Assembly: GCF_000299575.1 (NCBI RefSeq)
Contig: NZ_AMGO01000012.1
Coordinates: forward strand, 1 to 64,000
Length of the DNA: 64,000 bases
Source: Oceaniovalibus guishaninsula JLT2003
GTDB taxonomy: Bacteria; Pseudomonadota; Alphaproteobacteria; Rhodobacterales; Rhodobacteraceae
Direction: 5' to 3'
Shown in pieces: positions 10,730-19,809 of the stretch. Within the stretch, counting starts at the first letter, position 1. Each line of letters opens with the position of its first letter. The notes beneath the pieces are model-generated. The model saw only the letters and a list, made by a program, of their open reading frames with translations. It made no database searches and was not told where the DNA came from. Position numbers and translations under genes: made by a program.

Positions 10730-10770
10730 TGCAGGACGCTTGCCATCCGCCAATCGACAGGGAGAGTTGC

Positions 10771-11763
10771 ATGAATTTCAGAACCATCCGGCACGGGATG
10801 CTGGCGGCCGTTATCGTCGCCACCGCACCGATTGCCGTCGTCGCGCAGGATTTCACCCCCGAATCGCCCGAATGCATCGCACCGGCCAATCCGGGCGGCG
10901 GCTGGGACTTCACCTGCCGTCAGGTCGGCAAGGCGTTGCAGGATCTGGATCTGATCCCCTCGACGATGCAGGTGGTGAACCTGTCGGGCGGCGGCGGCGG
11001 CGTGGCTTTTGCCGAAGTGGTGAACAAGCGCAATTCCGAGGACGATCTGGTGGTCGCGGCATCGTCGGCGACGGCGACACGGCTGGCGCAGAACGCCTAT
11101 CCCGGCAATACCGCCGACCAGGTGCGCTGGCTGGGCGCGGTGGGCGCCGATTACGGCGTGATCGCGGTCGCCGCCGACAGCGACATCCAGACGCTTCCCG
11201 ACCTGATGGACGCGATCAAGGAAGATCCCGCTTCGGTCGCGATCGGCGGCGGGTCTGCCGTGGGCGGCTGGGACCATCTGAAGGTGCTGATCGCGGCGAA
11301 GGAAGCGGGCATCGACGATGTGCGGTCGGTGAAATACATCGCCTTCGCGGGCGGCGGCGAGGCGGTGACGCAGCTTCTGGCGGGATCGCTGCAAGGGTTC
11401 ACGGGCGATCTGTCCGAAGCGCAGGGTTTCGTGGAATCGGGCGACATCCGCGTCATCGCGCTGCTGGCACCCGAAAGGCTGGGCGGCGAATTCGCTGATC
11501 TGCCCACGGCGCGCGAACAGGGGATCGACGCCATCGGCGCCAACTGGCGCGGCTTCTACGGCCCCGGCGGGATGAGCGATGCGGCCTACGATTACTGGGT
11601 GGACCGGATCGACACGCTTTACGACAGCGACGAGTGGCAGAAGATCATGGAGGCGAACGGTCTGGCCCCGCTGGACCTGCAAGGCGCAGAGTTTGAGGCG
11701 TTCGTCGAGGAATCGATTCAGGAGATCGAGGATCTCTCGCGCGAGATCGGCATTGTCCAGTAA
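10771..11763 (+). CDS. tctC: Tripartite tricarboxylate transporter (TTT) substrate-binding protein
   Basis: A 330-residue periplasmic binding protein of the TctC/Bug family. Residues 1-26 are a signal peptide ending in VVAQD. The mature part begins with CIAPANPGGGWD, the family's ligand-loop motif. It captures a small carboxylate or similar acid and delivers it to TctAB; the substrate is not readable. The ATG follows GGGAGAG. A stable hairpin lies between this gene and tctB, a common arrangement when the binding protein is needed in excess. Confidence 0.9.
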   Translation: MNFRTIRHGMLAAVIVATAPIAVVAQDFTPESPECIAPANPGGGWDFTCRQVGKALQDLDLIPSTMQVVNLSGGGGGVAFAEVVNKRNSEDDLVVAASSATATRLAQNAYPGNTADQVRWLGAVGADYGVIAVAADSDIQTLPDLMDAIKEDPASVAIGGGSAVGGWDHLKVLIAAKEAGIDDVRSVKYIAFAGGGEAVTQLLAGSLQGFTGDLSEAQGFVESGDIRVIALLAPERLGGEFADLPTAREQGIDAIGANWRGFYGPGGMSDAAYDYWVDRIDTLYDSDEWQKIMEANGLAPLDLQGAEFEAFVEESIQEIEDLSREIGIVQ

Positions 11764-11769
11764 CGCAGC

Positions 11770-11799
11770 GCCCGGCCCCGGCACGTGTCGGGGCCGGGC
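11770..11799 (+). terminator. Intercistronic GC hairpin between tctC and tctB
   Basis: A perfect 11-base-pair stem (11770-11780 with 11789-11799) has an 8-base loop and begins 7 bases after the tctC stop. There is no T-tract, so it is more likely an mRNA-stabilising or partly attenuating hairpin than a full terminator. It would favour more tctC than tctBA product. Confidence 0.65.
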
Positions 11800-11823
11800 A
11801 TCCGTCATCGGAGCGACAGCCGG

Positions 11824-12255
11824 ATGAGCGACCGCATCTTCGGCGGCATTGGCCTGGCACTGGCGATCCTGTTCGCATGGCAGGCGGCGACGATCCAGGA
11901 AAGCTTTCTCAGTGACATTGTCGGCCCCAAGGTGTTTCCCTGGATCATCGCCGCGGTGATGGCGCTGGCATCGGTCTATTTCCTGATCAAGCCCGATCCG
12001 GCCCCCGACTGGCCGCGCGCCGGGCGACTGGCCGAAATCGCGGTCGCGGCGATCGTCATGCTGCTTTATGCGCAGCTTCTGCCCGAACTGGGCTTCGTCA
12101 TCGCGACGGCGCTGGCGGCGGGATATCTGACATGGCGGCTGGGATCGCGGCCCGTGGCCAGCGCGGTCATCGGCATCGGCACGTCGCTGGGCATCTATGT
12201 CGTGTTCCGTCTGCTGCTGGGGCTTAGCCTGGCGCGCGGACCGCTGGGCTTCTGA
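11824..12255 (+). CDS. tctB: TTT transporter small membrane subunit
   Basis: A 143-residue protein with about four membrane segments, matching the TctB family in length and layout. It forms the small inner-membrane subunit next to TctA. The frame is open slightly upstream, but the ATG at 11824 gives MSDRIFGGIGLALAILFAWQ, a normal first membrane segment. It is followed by tctA after 10 bases. Confidence 0.88.
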   Translation: MSDRIFGGIGLALAILFAWQAATIQESFLSDIVGPKVFPWIIAAVMALASVYFLIKPDPAPDWPRAGRLAEIAVAAIVMLLYAQLLPELGFVIATALAAGYLTWRLGSRPVASAVIGIGTSLGIYVVFRLLLGLSLARGPLGF

Positions 12256-12265
12256 AGGATAGCGT

Positions 12266-13810
12266 ATGGAAACGCTCGGCAATCTGGCGGACGGCTTTGC
12301 CGTCGCCCTGACATGGCAGAACATGGCGCTGGCGCTGATGGGCTGCTTTCTGGGCACGATCATGGGGGCGCTGCCGGGCCTTGGGCCATCGAACGGCGTG
12401 GCGATCCTGATTCCGCTGGCCTTCACGCTGGGGCTGGGACCGACGCCGTCGCTGATCCTGCTGACCTCGGTCTATTACGGGGCGATGTATGGCGGGCGGA
12501 TCAGTTCGATCCTGCTGAACATTCCGGGCGACGAACCGGCGATGATGACCTGCCTCGACGGATATCCGATGGCGCAGCAGGGCCGCGCGGGCGAGGCGCT
12601 GGCACTGTCGGGCGTCGCGTCCTTCGTCGGGGCGTTCTTCGCGACCTGGGGGCTGGTGCTGCTGGCGCCGCAACTGGTGAAGGTAGCGCTGCTGTTCGGA
12701 CCGGCGGAATATTTCGCCCTGTTCGCGCTGGCCTTCGCGACCTTGGGGGGAATTTCGTCGACCAACCAGGCCAAGGCGGCCTTTGCCGCGGCACTGGGGC
12801 TGGGACTGGCGATGATCGGGGTCGATACGCAGACCGGCGTGCCGCGGTTCACCTTCGGCGAGGTGCATCTTTACGACGGTATCGACTTTCTGGTGGCCAT
12901 CGTCGGGCTGTTCGCCCTGTCCGAGGTTTTCGTCTTTCTGGAACACCGCGGCACAGACCGCGACATTTCCACCAAGCCGCATGTCGAAATCGGCAGCATC
13001 GTGCCGTCCTGGAAACTGCTGGGCCATTGCACGCCGACGATGCTGCGCACCACCGTGCTGGGCTTTGTCGCGGGCGTGCTGCCGGGCGCGGGGGCGTCGC
13101 TGGGGTCGTTCATCTCCTATTCGATGGAAAAGCGGCTGGTGGATCGCAAGGGGCTGACCTTCGGCAAGGGCGATCCGCGCGGCGTCGCCGCGCCCGAGGC
13201 CGGCAACAACGCCGCCGCGGGGGGCGCGCTGGTGCCGATGCTGGCACTGGGAGTGCCCGGATCGGGGACGACGGCGGTGCTTCTGGCGGTGCTTTTGTCG
13301 CTGAACATCACACCGGGGCCGCTGCTGTTCACGCAGAACCCCGATGTCGTCTGGGGCCTGATCGCGGCGCTGTTCATCGGCAACTTCATGCTGCTGGCGA
13401 TGAATATTCCGATGGTCGGCCTGTTCACCCGCGTGCTGCTGGTGCCGCCGCGAATTCTGATGCCCATCGTCGCGATGGTGTCCTTCGTCGGGATCTACGG
13501 CATTTCGGGATCCAGCTTCGATCTGATGGTGATGGTGGGCTTCGGGTTGATGGGATGGGTGCTGCGCAAACTGGACGTGCCGCTGGTGCCGGTCATCCTG
13601 GGCACGCTGCTGGGCAACGAGATGGAGGTGAACCTGCGCCGCGCCGTCAACATCTCGGACGGGGATTACACGGTGCTGGTGTCGTCGTGGCTGACGATCG
13701 GGCTGTGGACCATCGCCGTCGTCGGCTTTCTGGCGCCGGTGCTGTTCGGCGGCCTGATCCGCCGCCGCATGCGGATGGCCCGCGACGAGGAGGGGTCGCT
13801 GAGCGACTGA
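12266..13810 (+). CDS. tctA: TTT transporter large membrane subunit
   Basis: A 514-residue membrane protein with about eleven to twelve hydrophobic segments. Family motifs include GALPGLGPSNGVAILIPL near residue 35 and the related second-half segment GVLPGAGASLGSFISYSMEK near residue 270. These paired repeats are typical of TctA. AAGGA precedes the ATG. The gene converges on fdsD with only 10 bases between the stops. Confidence 0.93.
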   Translation: METLGNLADGFAVALTWQNMALALMGCFLGTIMGALPGLGPSNGVAILIPLAFTLGLGPTPSLILLTSVYYGAMYGGRISSILLNIPGDEPAMMTCLDGYPMAQQGRAGEALALSGVASFVGAFFATWGLVLLAPQLVKVALLFGPAEYFALFALAFATLGGISSTNQAKAAFAAALGLGLAMIGVDTQTGVPRFTFGEVHLYDGIDFLVAIVGLFALSEVFVFLEHRGTDRDISTKPHVEIGSIVPSWKLLGHCTPTMLRTTVLGFVAGVLPGAGASLGSFISYSMEKRLVDRKGLTFGKGDPRGVAAPEAGNNAAAGGALVPMLALGVPGSGTTAVLLAVLLSLNITPGPLLFTQNPDVVWGLIAALFIGNFMLLAMNIPMVGLFTRVLLVPPRILMPIVAMVSFVGIYGISGSSFDLMVMVGFGLMGWVLRKLDVPLVPVILGTLLGNEMEVNLRRAVNISDGDYTVLVSSWLTIGLWTIAVVGFLAPVLFGGLIRRRMRMARDEEGSLSD

Positions 13811-13820
13811 ACCTGCCGGT

Positions 13821-14048
13821 CTATCCGGCCTCGACCGCCGGCGGCTTCATGGACGCCGCCGCCTGCAAGACCAGCGGATCGAGCCCCGCACCGCCCGAGG
13901 CGACATGGGCGTGCAACTGGCGACGCATGCGCGGCTCCCAGAAATCGGTCAGGTGATCGGCGACCTTGCGGGCCTGATCGTGACCGGGCTGGGTGCGGAA
14001 GAAGACGGCGATCTGGTTCGCCATATGGATCATCTTGTCAGGCGACAT
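13821..14048 (-). CDS. fdsD: Formate dehydrogenase, delta subunit
   Basis: A 75-residue protein resembling FdsD, the small subunit or assembly factor found at the end of fds operons. The segment DKMIHMANQIAVFFRTQPG is typical. The frame is open further upstream, but the ATG at 14048 gives the family start and overlaps the fdhD stop by 11 bases. Its role in cofactor insertion or complex stability is known only for a few relatives. No distinct terminator is seen in the 10 bases before tctA. Confidence 0.85.
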   Translation of the reverse strand: MSPDKMIHMANQIAVFFRTQPGHDQARKVADHLTDFWEPRMRRQLHAHVASGGAGLDPLVLQAAASMKPPAVEAG

Positions 14049-14898
14049 CGGACACCTCGGGGACGACGCGTTGCAGATGCGTATAGAGCACGAACCCGTC
14101 CCCCTGCGCGCAGACGGCAAGGGTGATGCCCGCCCCTTCGGCAAGGCGGACGGCATGGGCCGTGGGGGCGGACACGGCAATCAGCATGGGGCATCCGGCG
14201 ACGGCGCATTTCTGCAACAGTTCGACCGAAAGGCGGCTGGACATCACGATGGCGCCGCCGGCAGGGTCGATGCCCTGACGCAGCAGCGCGCCGATCAGCT
14301 TGTCCAGCGCGTTGTGACGGCCCACATCCTCGCGCGCCATGACCATGCCTTCGCCCGGACGCAGAAACCCGGCGGCATGGGTCGCGCGTGTCTTGTCGTG
14401 CAGCGGCTGGCAATCGCGCAGCCGGTCCGTCGCCCCCGCGATCTCCGCATGCGCCAGCCGCAGATCGCCGCCGACATGCGGCAGCGGCCGCACGGCTTCT
14501 TCCAGCGAATCGATGCCGCAAAGGCCGCATCCCACCGGCCCGGCCATATAGCGGCGGCGGGCCGCGATGGCATCGCGCCGGTCGGGGCGCAGCCAAAGCC
14601 GCGCCTCGATCCCGGCGGGATGCTCGGCCAGCTCGAACCCCTCGATCTGGTCGAGCGCCGTCACCGCGCCTTCGGTGAACGCGAAGCCGTGGGCGAAATC
14701 GGCAATGTCCATCGGCGTCGCCATCATCACCGCCTGCGTCGAGCCGTCATAGACCATCGCCACCGGCACTTCCTCGGGCAGGGCGCGCTGAACGTCGCGG
14801 ATGCCGTCGGCCCGGACGGCAACGCCCGCCCGATCCACGGAAGGGGGCCAGCGATCCACCCTATTCGGCCGCCAGGATGCGGCGGGCGCGTTCGGCAT
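14038..14898 (-). CDS. fdhD: Formate dehydrogenase accessory sulfurtransferase FdhD
   Basis: A 286-residue protein that passes sulfur from a cysteine desulfurase to the bis-MGD molybdenum cofactor before insertion into FdsA. Cys124 and Cys127 in GPVGCGLCGID form the catalytic CXXC pair. Other family segments are AREDVGRHNALDKLIGALL and SSRLSVELLQK. The gene overlaps the fdsA end by 38 bases and the fdsD start by 11, so it is translated as part of the fds operon. Confidence 0.93.
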   Translation of the reverse strand: MPNAPAASWRPNRVDRWPPSVDRAGVAVRADGIRDVQRALPEEVPVAMVYDGSTQAVMMATPMDIADFAHGFAFTEGAVTALDQIEGFELAEHPAGIEARLWLRPDRRDAIAARRRYMAGPVGCGLCGIDSLEEAVRPLPHVGGDLRLAHAEIAGATDRLRDCQPLHDKTRATHAAGFLRPGEGMVMAREDVGRHNALDKLIGALLRQGIDPAGGAIVMSSRLSVELLQKCAVAGCPMLIAVSAPTAHAVRLAEGAGITLAVCAQGDGFVLYTHLQRVVPEVSDVA

Positions 14899-17755
14899 GG
14901 GCGTTATAGCCTTCCTGCCAGTCGGTCGGACCGTTCGACAGACGCACCTGCACCGCCGTCACCTTGTATTCGGGGCAATTGGTGGCCCAATCCGAATAGT
15001 CGGTGGTGATGACGTTGGCCTGCGTGTCGGGGTGGTGGAACGTCGTGTAGACGACGCCGGGACTGACGCGGTCGGTCAGCACAGCGCGCAGCGACGTTTC
15101 GCCGGCGCGGCTGGCCAGATGCACCCAGTCGCCGTCGGACACGCCGCGAACCTCCGCGTCGTGGGGATGGATTTCCAGAACGTCCTCGGCATGCCAGACG
15201 ACGTTTTCGGTCCGCCTCGTCTGTGCGCCCACGTTGTATTGCGACAGGATGCGCCCCGTGGTCAGCAGCAGCGGAAAGCGCGGGCCGGTCCGTTCGTCGG
15301 TGGCGACATATTCGGTGACGATGAACCGCCCCCGGCCGCGCACGAAACCATCGACGTGCATCAACGGCGTGCCTTCGGGATGCGCCTCGTTGCAGGGCCA
15401 CTGGACGGATCCCTTTTCCTCCAGCAGCGCATAATCGACGCCCGCGAAGGAAGGGGTGGTTGCCGCAATCTCGTCCATGATCTGCGCGGGATGGGTGTAG
15501 GTCCACCCGGCGCCCATCGCATTTGCCAGAAGCTGCGTCACTTCCCAATCGGCATAGCCGTTGCGCGGCGCCATCACGCGGCGGACGCGGTTGATGCGCC
15601 GTTCGGCATTGGTGAAGGTGCCGTCCTTTTCCAGAAAGGTCGAACCGGGCAGAAAGACATGCGCGTAATTCGCCGTCTCGTTCAGGAACAGGTCGTGCAC
15701 GATCACGCATTCCATCGCGGCCAGCCCGGCAGCGACATGCTTGGTGTCGGGATCGGATTGCAGGATATCCTCGCCCTGGCAATAAAGGCCCTTGAACGTC
15801 CCCTCGACGGCGGCGTCCAGCATGTTGGGAATGCGCAGGCCCGGTTCGGGGTCGATGGGCACGCCCCATGCCTCCTCGAAGATCGCGCGGACATCGGGGT
15901 TCTTGACGTGGCGATAGCCGGGCAGTTCGTGCGGGAAGCTGCCCATGTCGCACGAGCCTTGCACGTTGTTCTGGCCGCGCAGCGGGTTCACGCCCACGCC
16001 GGGCCTGCCGATATTGCCGGTCAGCATGGCAAGGTTGGCGATCCCCATGACGGTGGTGGATCCCTGACTGTGCTCGGTCACGCCCAGCCCGTAATAGATG
16101 GCCCCGTTGCCGCCCGTGGCGTAAAGGCGCGCGGCGGCACGCAGGTCGTCCGGGTTCACGCCTGTCAGCATCGCCGTCGCCTCGGGGCTGTGGCGCGGAT
16201 CGGCGACGAAGGCGGCATAGTCCTGAAACTCGTCCCAGTCGCAGCGTTCGCGGATGAACGCCTGATCCATCAGCCCTTCGGTCACGATCACATGCGCCAT
16301 TGCCGTGACAACGGCGACATTGGTGCCCGGCCGCAGCGGCAGGTGGTGCGCGGCGCGGATATGCGGGGACTTGACCAGGTCGATCCGGCGCGGGTCGATG
16401 ACGATCAGCCGGGCGCCTTGGCGCAGCCGCTTTTTCAGCCGGCTGGCAAAGACGGGATGTCCGTCGGTGGGGTTGGCGCCGATGACGACCACGACATCCG
16501 CATGCGCGACGCTGTCGAAATCCTGGGTGCCGGCGGATGTGCCGAATGCCTGCCCCAGACCGTAGCCCGTGGGCGAGTGGCAGACGCGGGCGCAGGTGTC
16601 GGTGTTGTTGTTGCGAAAGACCGCGCGGGCCAGCTTCTGCACCAGATACGTTTCCTCGTTGGTGGAGCGGCTGGAGGTGATGACCCCGATGCTGTTGCGG
16701 CCATAGCGGTCCTGAAGGCCGCGCATCCGCCGGGCGGCGAATGTCAGCGCCTCGTCCCAACCAACCTCGCGCCACGGCTGGTCGATGCGGTCGCGGATCA
16801 TCGGGTTCAGGATGCGGTCCTTGTGGTTGGCATAGCCATAGGCGAAGCGTCCCTTGACGCAGCTATGCCCGCGATTGGCCTTGCCGTGCTTGTAGGGCAC
16901 CATGCGCACCAGCCGGTCGCCGTTTAGTTCCGCCTTGAAAGAACAGCCGACCCCGCAATAGGCGCAGGTCGTGATGACCGACCGCTGCGGCGTGCCCAGT
17001 TCGATCACGCTTTTTTCCTGCAAGGTGGCGGTGGGGCAGGCCTGGACGCAGGCGCCGCACGAGACGCAATCGGAGGCCAGCGCATCGTCGGTGCGCGCGC
17101 CGAAGGACACACGGCTGTCGAAGCCGCGCCCTTCGATCGTCAGCGCGAACGTGCCCTGCACCTCGTCGCAGGCGCGCACGCAGCGGCTGCATACGATGCA
17201 CTTGGCCGGATCGTAGGTGAAATAGGGGTTGCTTTCGTCCTTGGGGATATAGGCCGGATTGACCTGCCCCGACGTGTCGCGCGTGCGGAAGTGGTTGGCC
17301 GCGTCCCGCCCCGCCGGTGCACGATACCGCACGTCGCGCAGGCCGACCATTCCGGCCATGTCCTGCAATTCGCAATCCCCGTTGGCCGAGCATGTCAGGC
17401 AGTCGAGCGGATGGTCCGATATGTAAAGCTCCATCACACTGCGCCTCAGCTTGACGATTTTAGGCGTCTGCGTGTGCACCACCATGCCGGGGGTCACGGG
17501 CGTCGTGCACGAAGCGGGCGTGCCGCGACGGCCCTCGATCTCGACCGCGCAGAGGCGGCAGGATCCGAACGCTTCCATATTGTCCGAGGCGCAGAGTTTG
17601 GGGATTTGCAGGCCCGCCTCGGCCGCGGCGCGCATGACGCTGGTGCCTTCGGGCACGGTCACGTCGAAGCCGTCGATGGTCAGCGTGACGGGCGGTCCTT
17701 CGCGAGCCGGCGTGCCCATGTCAGCGTCGTCCCACGGGATGATGAAATCCTTCAT
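14861..17755 (-). CDS. fdsA: NAD-dependent formate dehydrogenase, alpha (molybdenum) subunit
   Basis: A 964-residue catalytic subunit that oxidises formate to CO2. In order it has a [2Fe-2S] domain (CASDNMEAFGSCRLC), a His/Cys [4Fe-4S] site (HPLDCLTCSANGDC), two ferredoxin-type [4Fe-4S] sites (CIVCSRCVRAC and CVSCGACVQAC), a cofactor-linked [4Fe-4S] site (CAYCGVGC) and the MGD-binding body. Cys392 in ARVCHSPTG is the expected molybdenum ligand, so this is a cysteine and not a selenocysteine enzyme. The ATG at 17755 overlaps the fdsB stop as ATGA. Confidence 0.96.
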   Translation of the reverse strand: MKDFIIPWDDADMGTPAREGPPVTLTIDGFDVTVPEGTSVMRAAAEAGLQIPKLCASDNMEAFGSCRLCAVEIEGRRGTPASCTTPVTPGMVVHTQTPKIVKLRRSVMELYISDHPLDCLTCSANGDCELQDMAGMVGLRDVRYRAPAGRDAANHFRTRDTSGQVNPAYIPKDESNPYFTYDPAKCIVCSRCVRACDEVQGTFALTIEGRGFDSRVSFGARTDDALASDCVSCGACVQACPTATLQEKSVIELGTPQRSVITTCAYCGVGCSFKAELNGDRLVRMVPYKHGKANRGHSCVKGRFAYGYANHKDRILNPMIRDRIDQPWREVGWDEALTFAARRMRGLQDRYGRNSIGVITSSRSTNEETYLVQKLARAVFRNNNTDTCARVCHSPTGYGLGQAFGTSAGTQDFDSVAHADVVVVIGANPTDGHPVFASRLKKRLRQGARLIVIDPRRIDLVKSPHIRAAHHLPLRPGTNVAVVTAMAHVIVTEGLMDQAFIRERCDWDEFQDYAAFVADPRHSPEATAMLTGVNPDDLRAAARLYATGGNGAIYYGLGVTEHSQGSTTVMGIANLAMLTGNIGRPGVGVNPLRGQNNVQGSCDMGSFPHELPGYRHVKNPDVRAIFEEAWGVPIDPEPGLRIPNMLDAAVEGTFKGLYCQGEDILQSDPDTKHVAAGLAAMECVIVHDLFLNETANYAHVFLPGSTFLEKDGTFTNAERRINRVRRVMAPRNGYADWEVTQLLANAMGAGWTYTHPAQIMDEIAATTPSFAGVDYALLEEKGSVQWPCNEAHPEGTPLMHVDGFVRGRGRFIVTEYVATDERTGPRFPLLLTTGRILSQYNVGAQTRRTENVVWHAEDVLEIHPHDAEVRGVSDGDWVHLASRAGETSLRAVLTDRVSPGVVYTTFHHPDTQANVITTDYSDWATNCPEYKVTAVQVRLSNGPTDWQEGYNAHAERARRILAAE

Positions 17756-19275
17756 TCGGCGGCCTCCTTCGCGGTGGCGAAATCTTCGGGAAAGTGGGTC
17801 AGCGCGGACATGACCGGGAAGGGCGTGAATCCGCCCAGCGCACATAGCGATCCGTCGCGCATCGTGTCGCAAAGGTCGGTCAGCAGCGCCGCCGCCCCGG
17901 CATCGCCCTGTGCGATCCGGTCGATCGTCTCGACGCCGCGCACGGCGCCGATGCGGCAGGGTGTGCATTTGCCGCAGCTTTCGATGGCGCAGAATTCCAT
18001 CGCGAAGCGGGCCATCTTCAGCATGTCGGCGCTGTCGTCGAAGACGACGATTCCGGCATGACCGATCAACCCGCCCTGGCCGTCGAATTCCTCGTATCCG
18101 AAGGGCGTGTCGAACTTGGCGGGCGGCATGTAGGCGCCCAGCGGCCCGCCGACCTGCACGGCCTTCACCGGCCGGCCCGATGCAGTGCCGCCGCCGACAT
18201 CGTTGACAAGATCGCCCAGCGGCATCCCGAATGCCGTCTCGAACAAGCCGCCGTGGCGGACATTGCCGGCGATCTGGATCGGCATCGTGCCGCGCGACCG
18301 GCCCAGCCCGAAATCGGCATAGTGCCGCGCGCCCTTTTCGAAGATCACGGGGACCGTGGCCAGACTGATGACGTTGTTGACCACGGTGGGGCGGCCCATG
18401 AACCCCTCCAGCGCGGGCAGCGGCGGCTTGGCGCGCACCACGCCGCGCTTGCCTTCGAGGGAGTTGAGCAGCGACGTTTCCTCGCCGCAGACATAGGCCC
18501 CGGCACCGACGCGCACCTCGATATCGAAGATCTTGCCGGAACCAAGGACATCGCCCAGCACCCCTGCACGACGCGCGATGTCCAGCGCGTCCTGCATGAC
18601 GGCGATGGCGTCGGGATACTCGCTGCGGATATAGACGTAGCCCCTGGTCGCCCCGACGCCCAACCCGGCGATGGCCATTCCCTCGATCAGGGTGAACGGA
18701 TCGCCTTCCATGATCATGCGGTCGGCAAAGGTGCCGCTGTCGCCCTCGTCGGCATTGCAGACGATGTATTTCCGCGGGCCGGGGGCGCTCAGGACGGTGT
18801 TCCACTTGATTCCGGTCGGAAACCCGGCACCGCCGCGACCGCGCAGGCCCGATGCCGTCACCTCGGCCACGATTGCGTCGGGCATCATCGACAGCGCGCG
18901 GCGCAGCCCCGCCAGACCGCCATGCGCTTCGTAATCCGCCAGATCCAGCGGGTCGATCACGCCGCATCTGGCAAAGGTCAGCCGCGTCTGGCGCTTCATC
19001 CAGTCCAGTTCCGCAATCGGGCCCAGCGCCTTGGGGTGTGTCTGCGGATCGTTTAGCAGGGCGGCGACATCGGCAGGGCCGAGCGGCCCGAAGCCGTGCC
19101 GGATGCCGTCGATCTCGATCTCGACAAGCGGCTCCAGCCAGATCATGCCGCGCGTGCCGTTGCGGATCAGCGTCAGGTCCAGCCCGCGCCGTGCCGCCTC
19201 GGCCCGTAGGGCATCGGCCACGGCATCGGCGCCGACTGCCTTGGCGGCGCTGTCGCGGGGGATATAGAACTTCAT
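17752..19275 (-). CDS. fdsB: NAD-dependent formate dehydrogenase, beta (diaphorase) subunit
   Basis: A 507-residue subunit that carries electrons to NAD+. The first 125 or so residues are a thioredoxin-fold region without cluster cysteines. Then come the FMN/NADH-binding NuoF-like domain (SGLRGRGGAGFPTGIKWN and CNADEGDSGTFADR) and a C-terminal [4Fe-4S] site (ESCGKCTPCRIGAVRG). The start chosen (MKFYIPRD) overlaps the fdsG stop as ATGA. Similarity to NuoF of complex I is a family-wide feature. Confidence 0.95.
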   Translation of the reverse strand: MKFYIPRDSAAKAVGADAVADALRAEAARRGLDLTLIRNGTRGMIWLEPLVEIEIDGIRHGFGPLGPADVAALLNDPQTHPKALGPIAELDWMKRQTRLTFARCGVIDPLDLADYEAHGGLAGLRRALSMMPDAIVAEVTASGLRGRGGAGFPTGIKWNTVLSAPGPRKYIVCNADEGDSGTFADRMIMEGDPFTLIEGMAIAGLGVGATRGYVYIRSEYPDAIAVMQDALDIARRAGVLGDVLGSGKIFDIEVRVGAGAYVCGEETSLLNSLEGKRGVVRAKPPLPALEGFMGRPTVVNNVISLATVPVIFEKGARHYADFGLGRSRGTMPIQIAGNVRHGGLFETAFGMPLGDLVNDVGGGTASGRPVKAVQVGGPLGAYMPPAKFDTPFGYEEFDGQGGLIGHAGIVVFDDSADMLKMARFAMEFCAIESCGKCTPCRIGAVRGVETIDRIAQGDAGAAALLTDLCDTMRDGSLCALGGFTPFPVMSALTHFPEDFATAKEAAE

Positions 19276-19748
19276 GTGCGCACCTCGTCCAGCACCGCGT
19301 CCAGCCGCGCGGCGTCCATCCGGCCCCGCACCTTGCCGTCGATCATCACGGCGGGGGCGCACGCGCAAAGGCCCAAGCAATAGACAGGTTCGACCGTGAC
19401 GGCGCCGTCCTGCGTGGTGCCGTGCCATTCGACACCCAGCCGGGCCAGCGCGGATGCGGCTAGATCGTCCGATCCGACCGACTGGCAGGCTTCGGCGCGG
19501 CATATCTTCAGAACGTGGCGGCCGGCGGGCATGTCGCGGAAGTCGTGATAGAACGACATGACGCCATGCAGTTCGGCCGCGGTGATGTTCAGCGCCGCCG
19601 CGATGGCCGGCCGCACGTTTTCGGGCACGCACCCGTATTCGGTCTGAAACGCATGCAGGATCGGCAGCAACGGCCCCTCCAGATGCAGATGCGCCGAAAC
19701 GATGGCGGCGACATCGTCGGGCCGGGGGGCGGGGGCGTGTGGCGTCAT
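19272..19748 (-). CDS. fdsG: NAD-dependent formate dehydrogenase, gamma subunit
   Basis: A 158-residue NuoE-like subunit with one [2Fe-2S] cluster. The ligands are read in CRAEAC and CLGLCACAP. The central segment VMSFYHDF is typical of NuoE/FdsG. The start at 19748 (MTPHAPAPRPDD) is chosen because the frame upstream lacks family similarity and runs towards fdsR. It is the first catalytic gene of the fds operon; the fdsR stop is 61 bases upstream on the same strand. Confidence 0.92.
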   Translation of the reverse strand: MTPHAPAPRPDDVAAIVSAHLHLEGPLLPILHAFQTEYGCVPENVRPAIAAALNITAAELHGVMSFYHDFRDMPAGRHVLKICRAEACQSVGSDDLAASALARLGVEWHGTTQDGAVTVEPVYCLGLCACAPAVMIDGKVRGRMDAARLDAVLDEVRT

Positions 19749-19809
19749 GCAGGCATCCTTTGGGCCAGCATGACCCATGGCGCGGCAGGCGATCAATAAG
19801 GCTGTTCCG

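Noticed and set aside
13811-13835. Hairpin between tctA and fdsD
   Set aside because: Only a 5-base-pair stem can form; this is too weak to call in GC-rich DNA.
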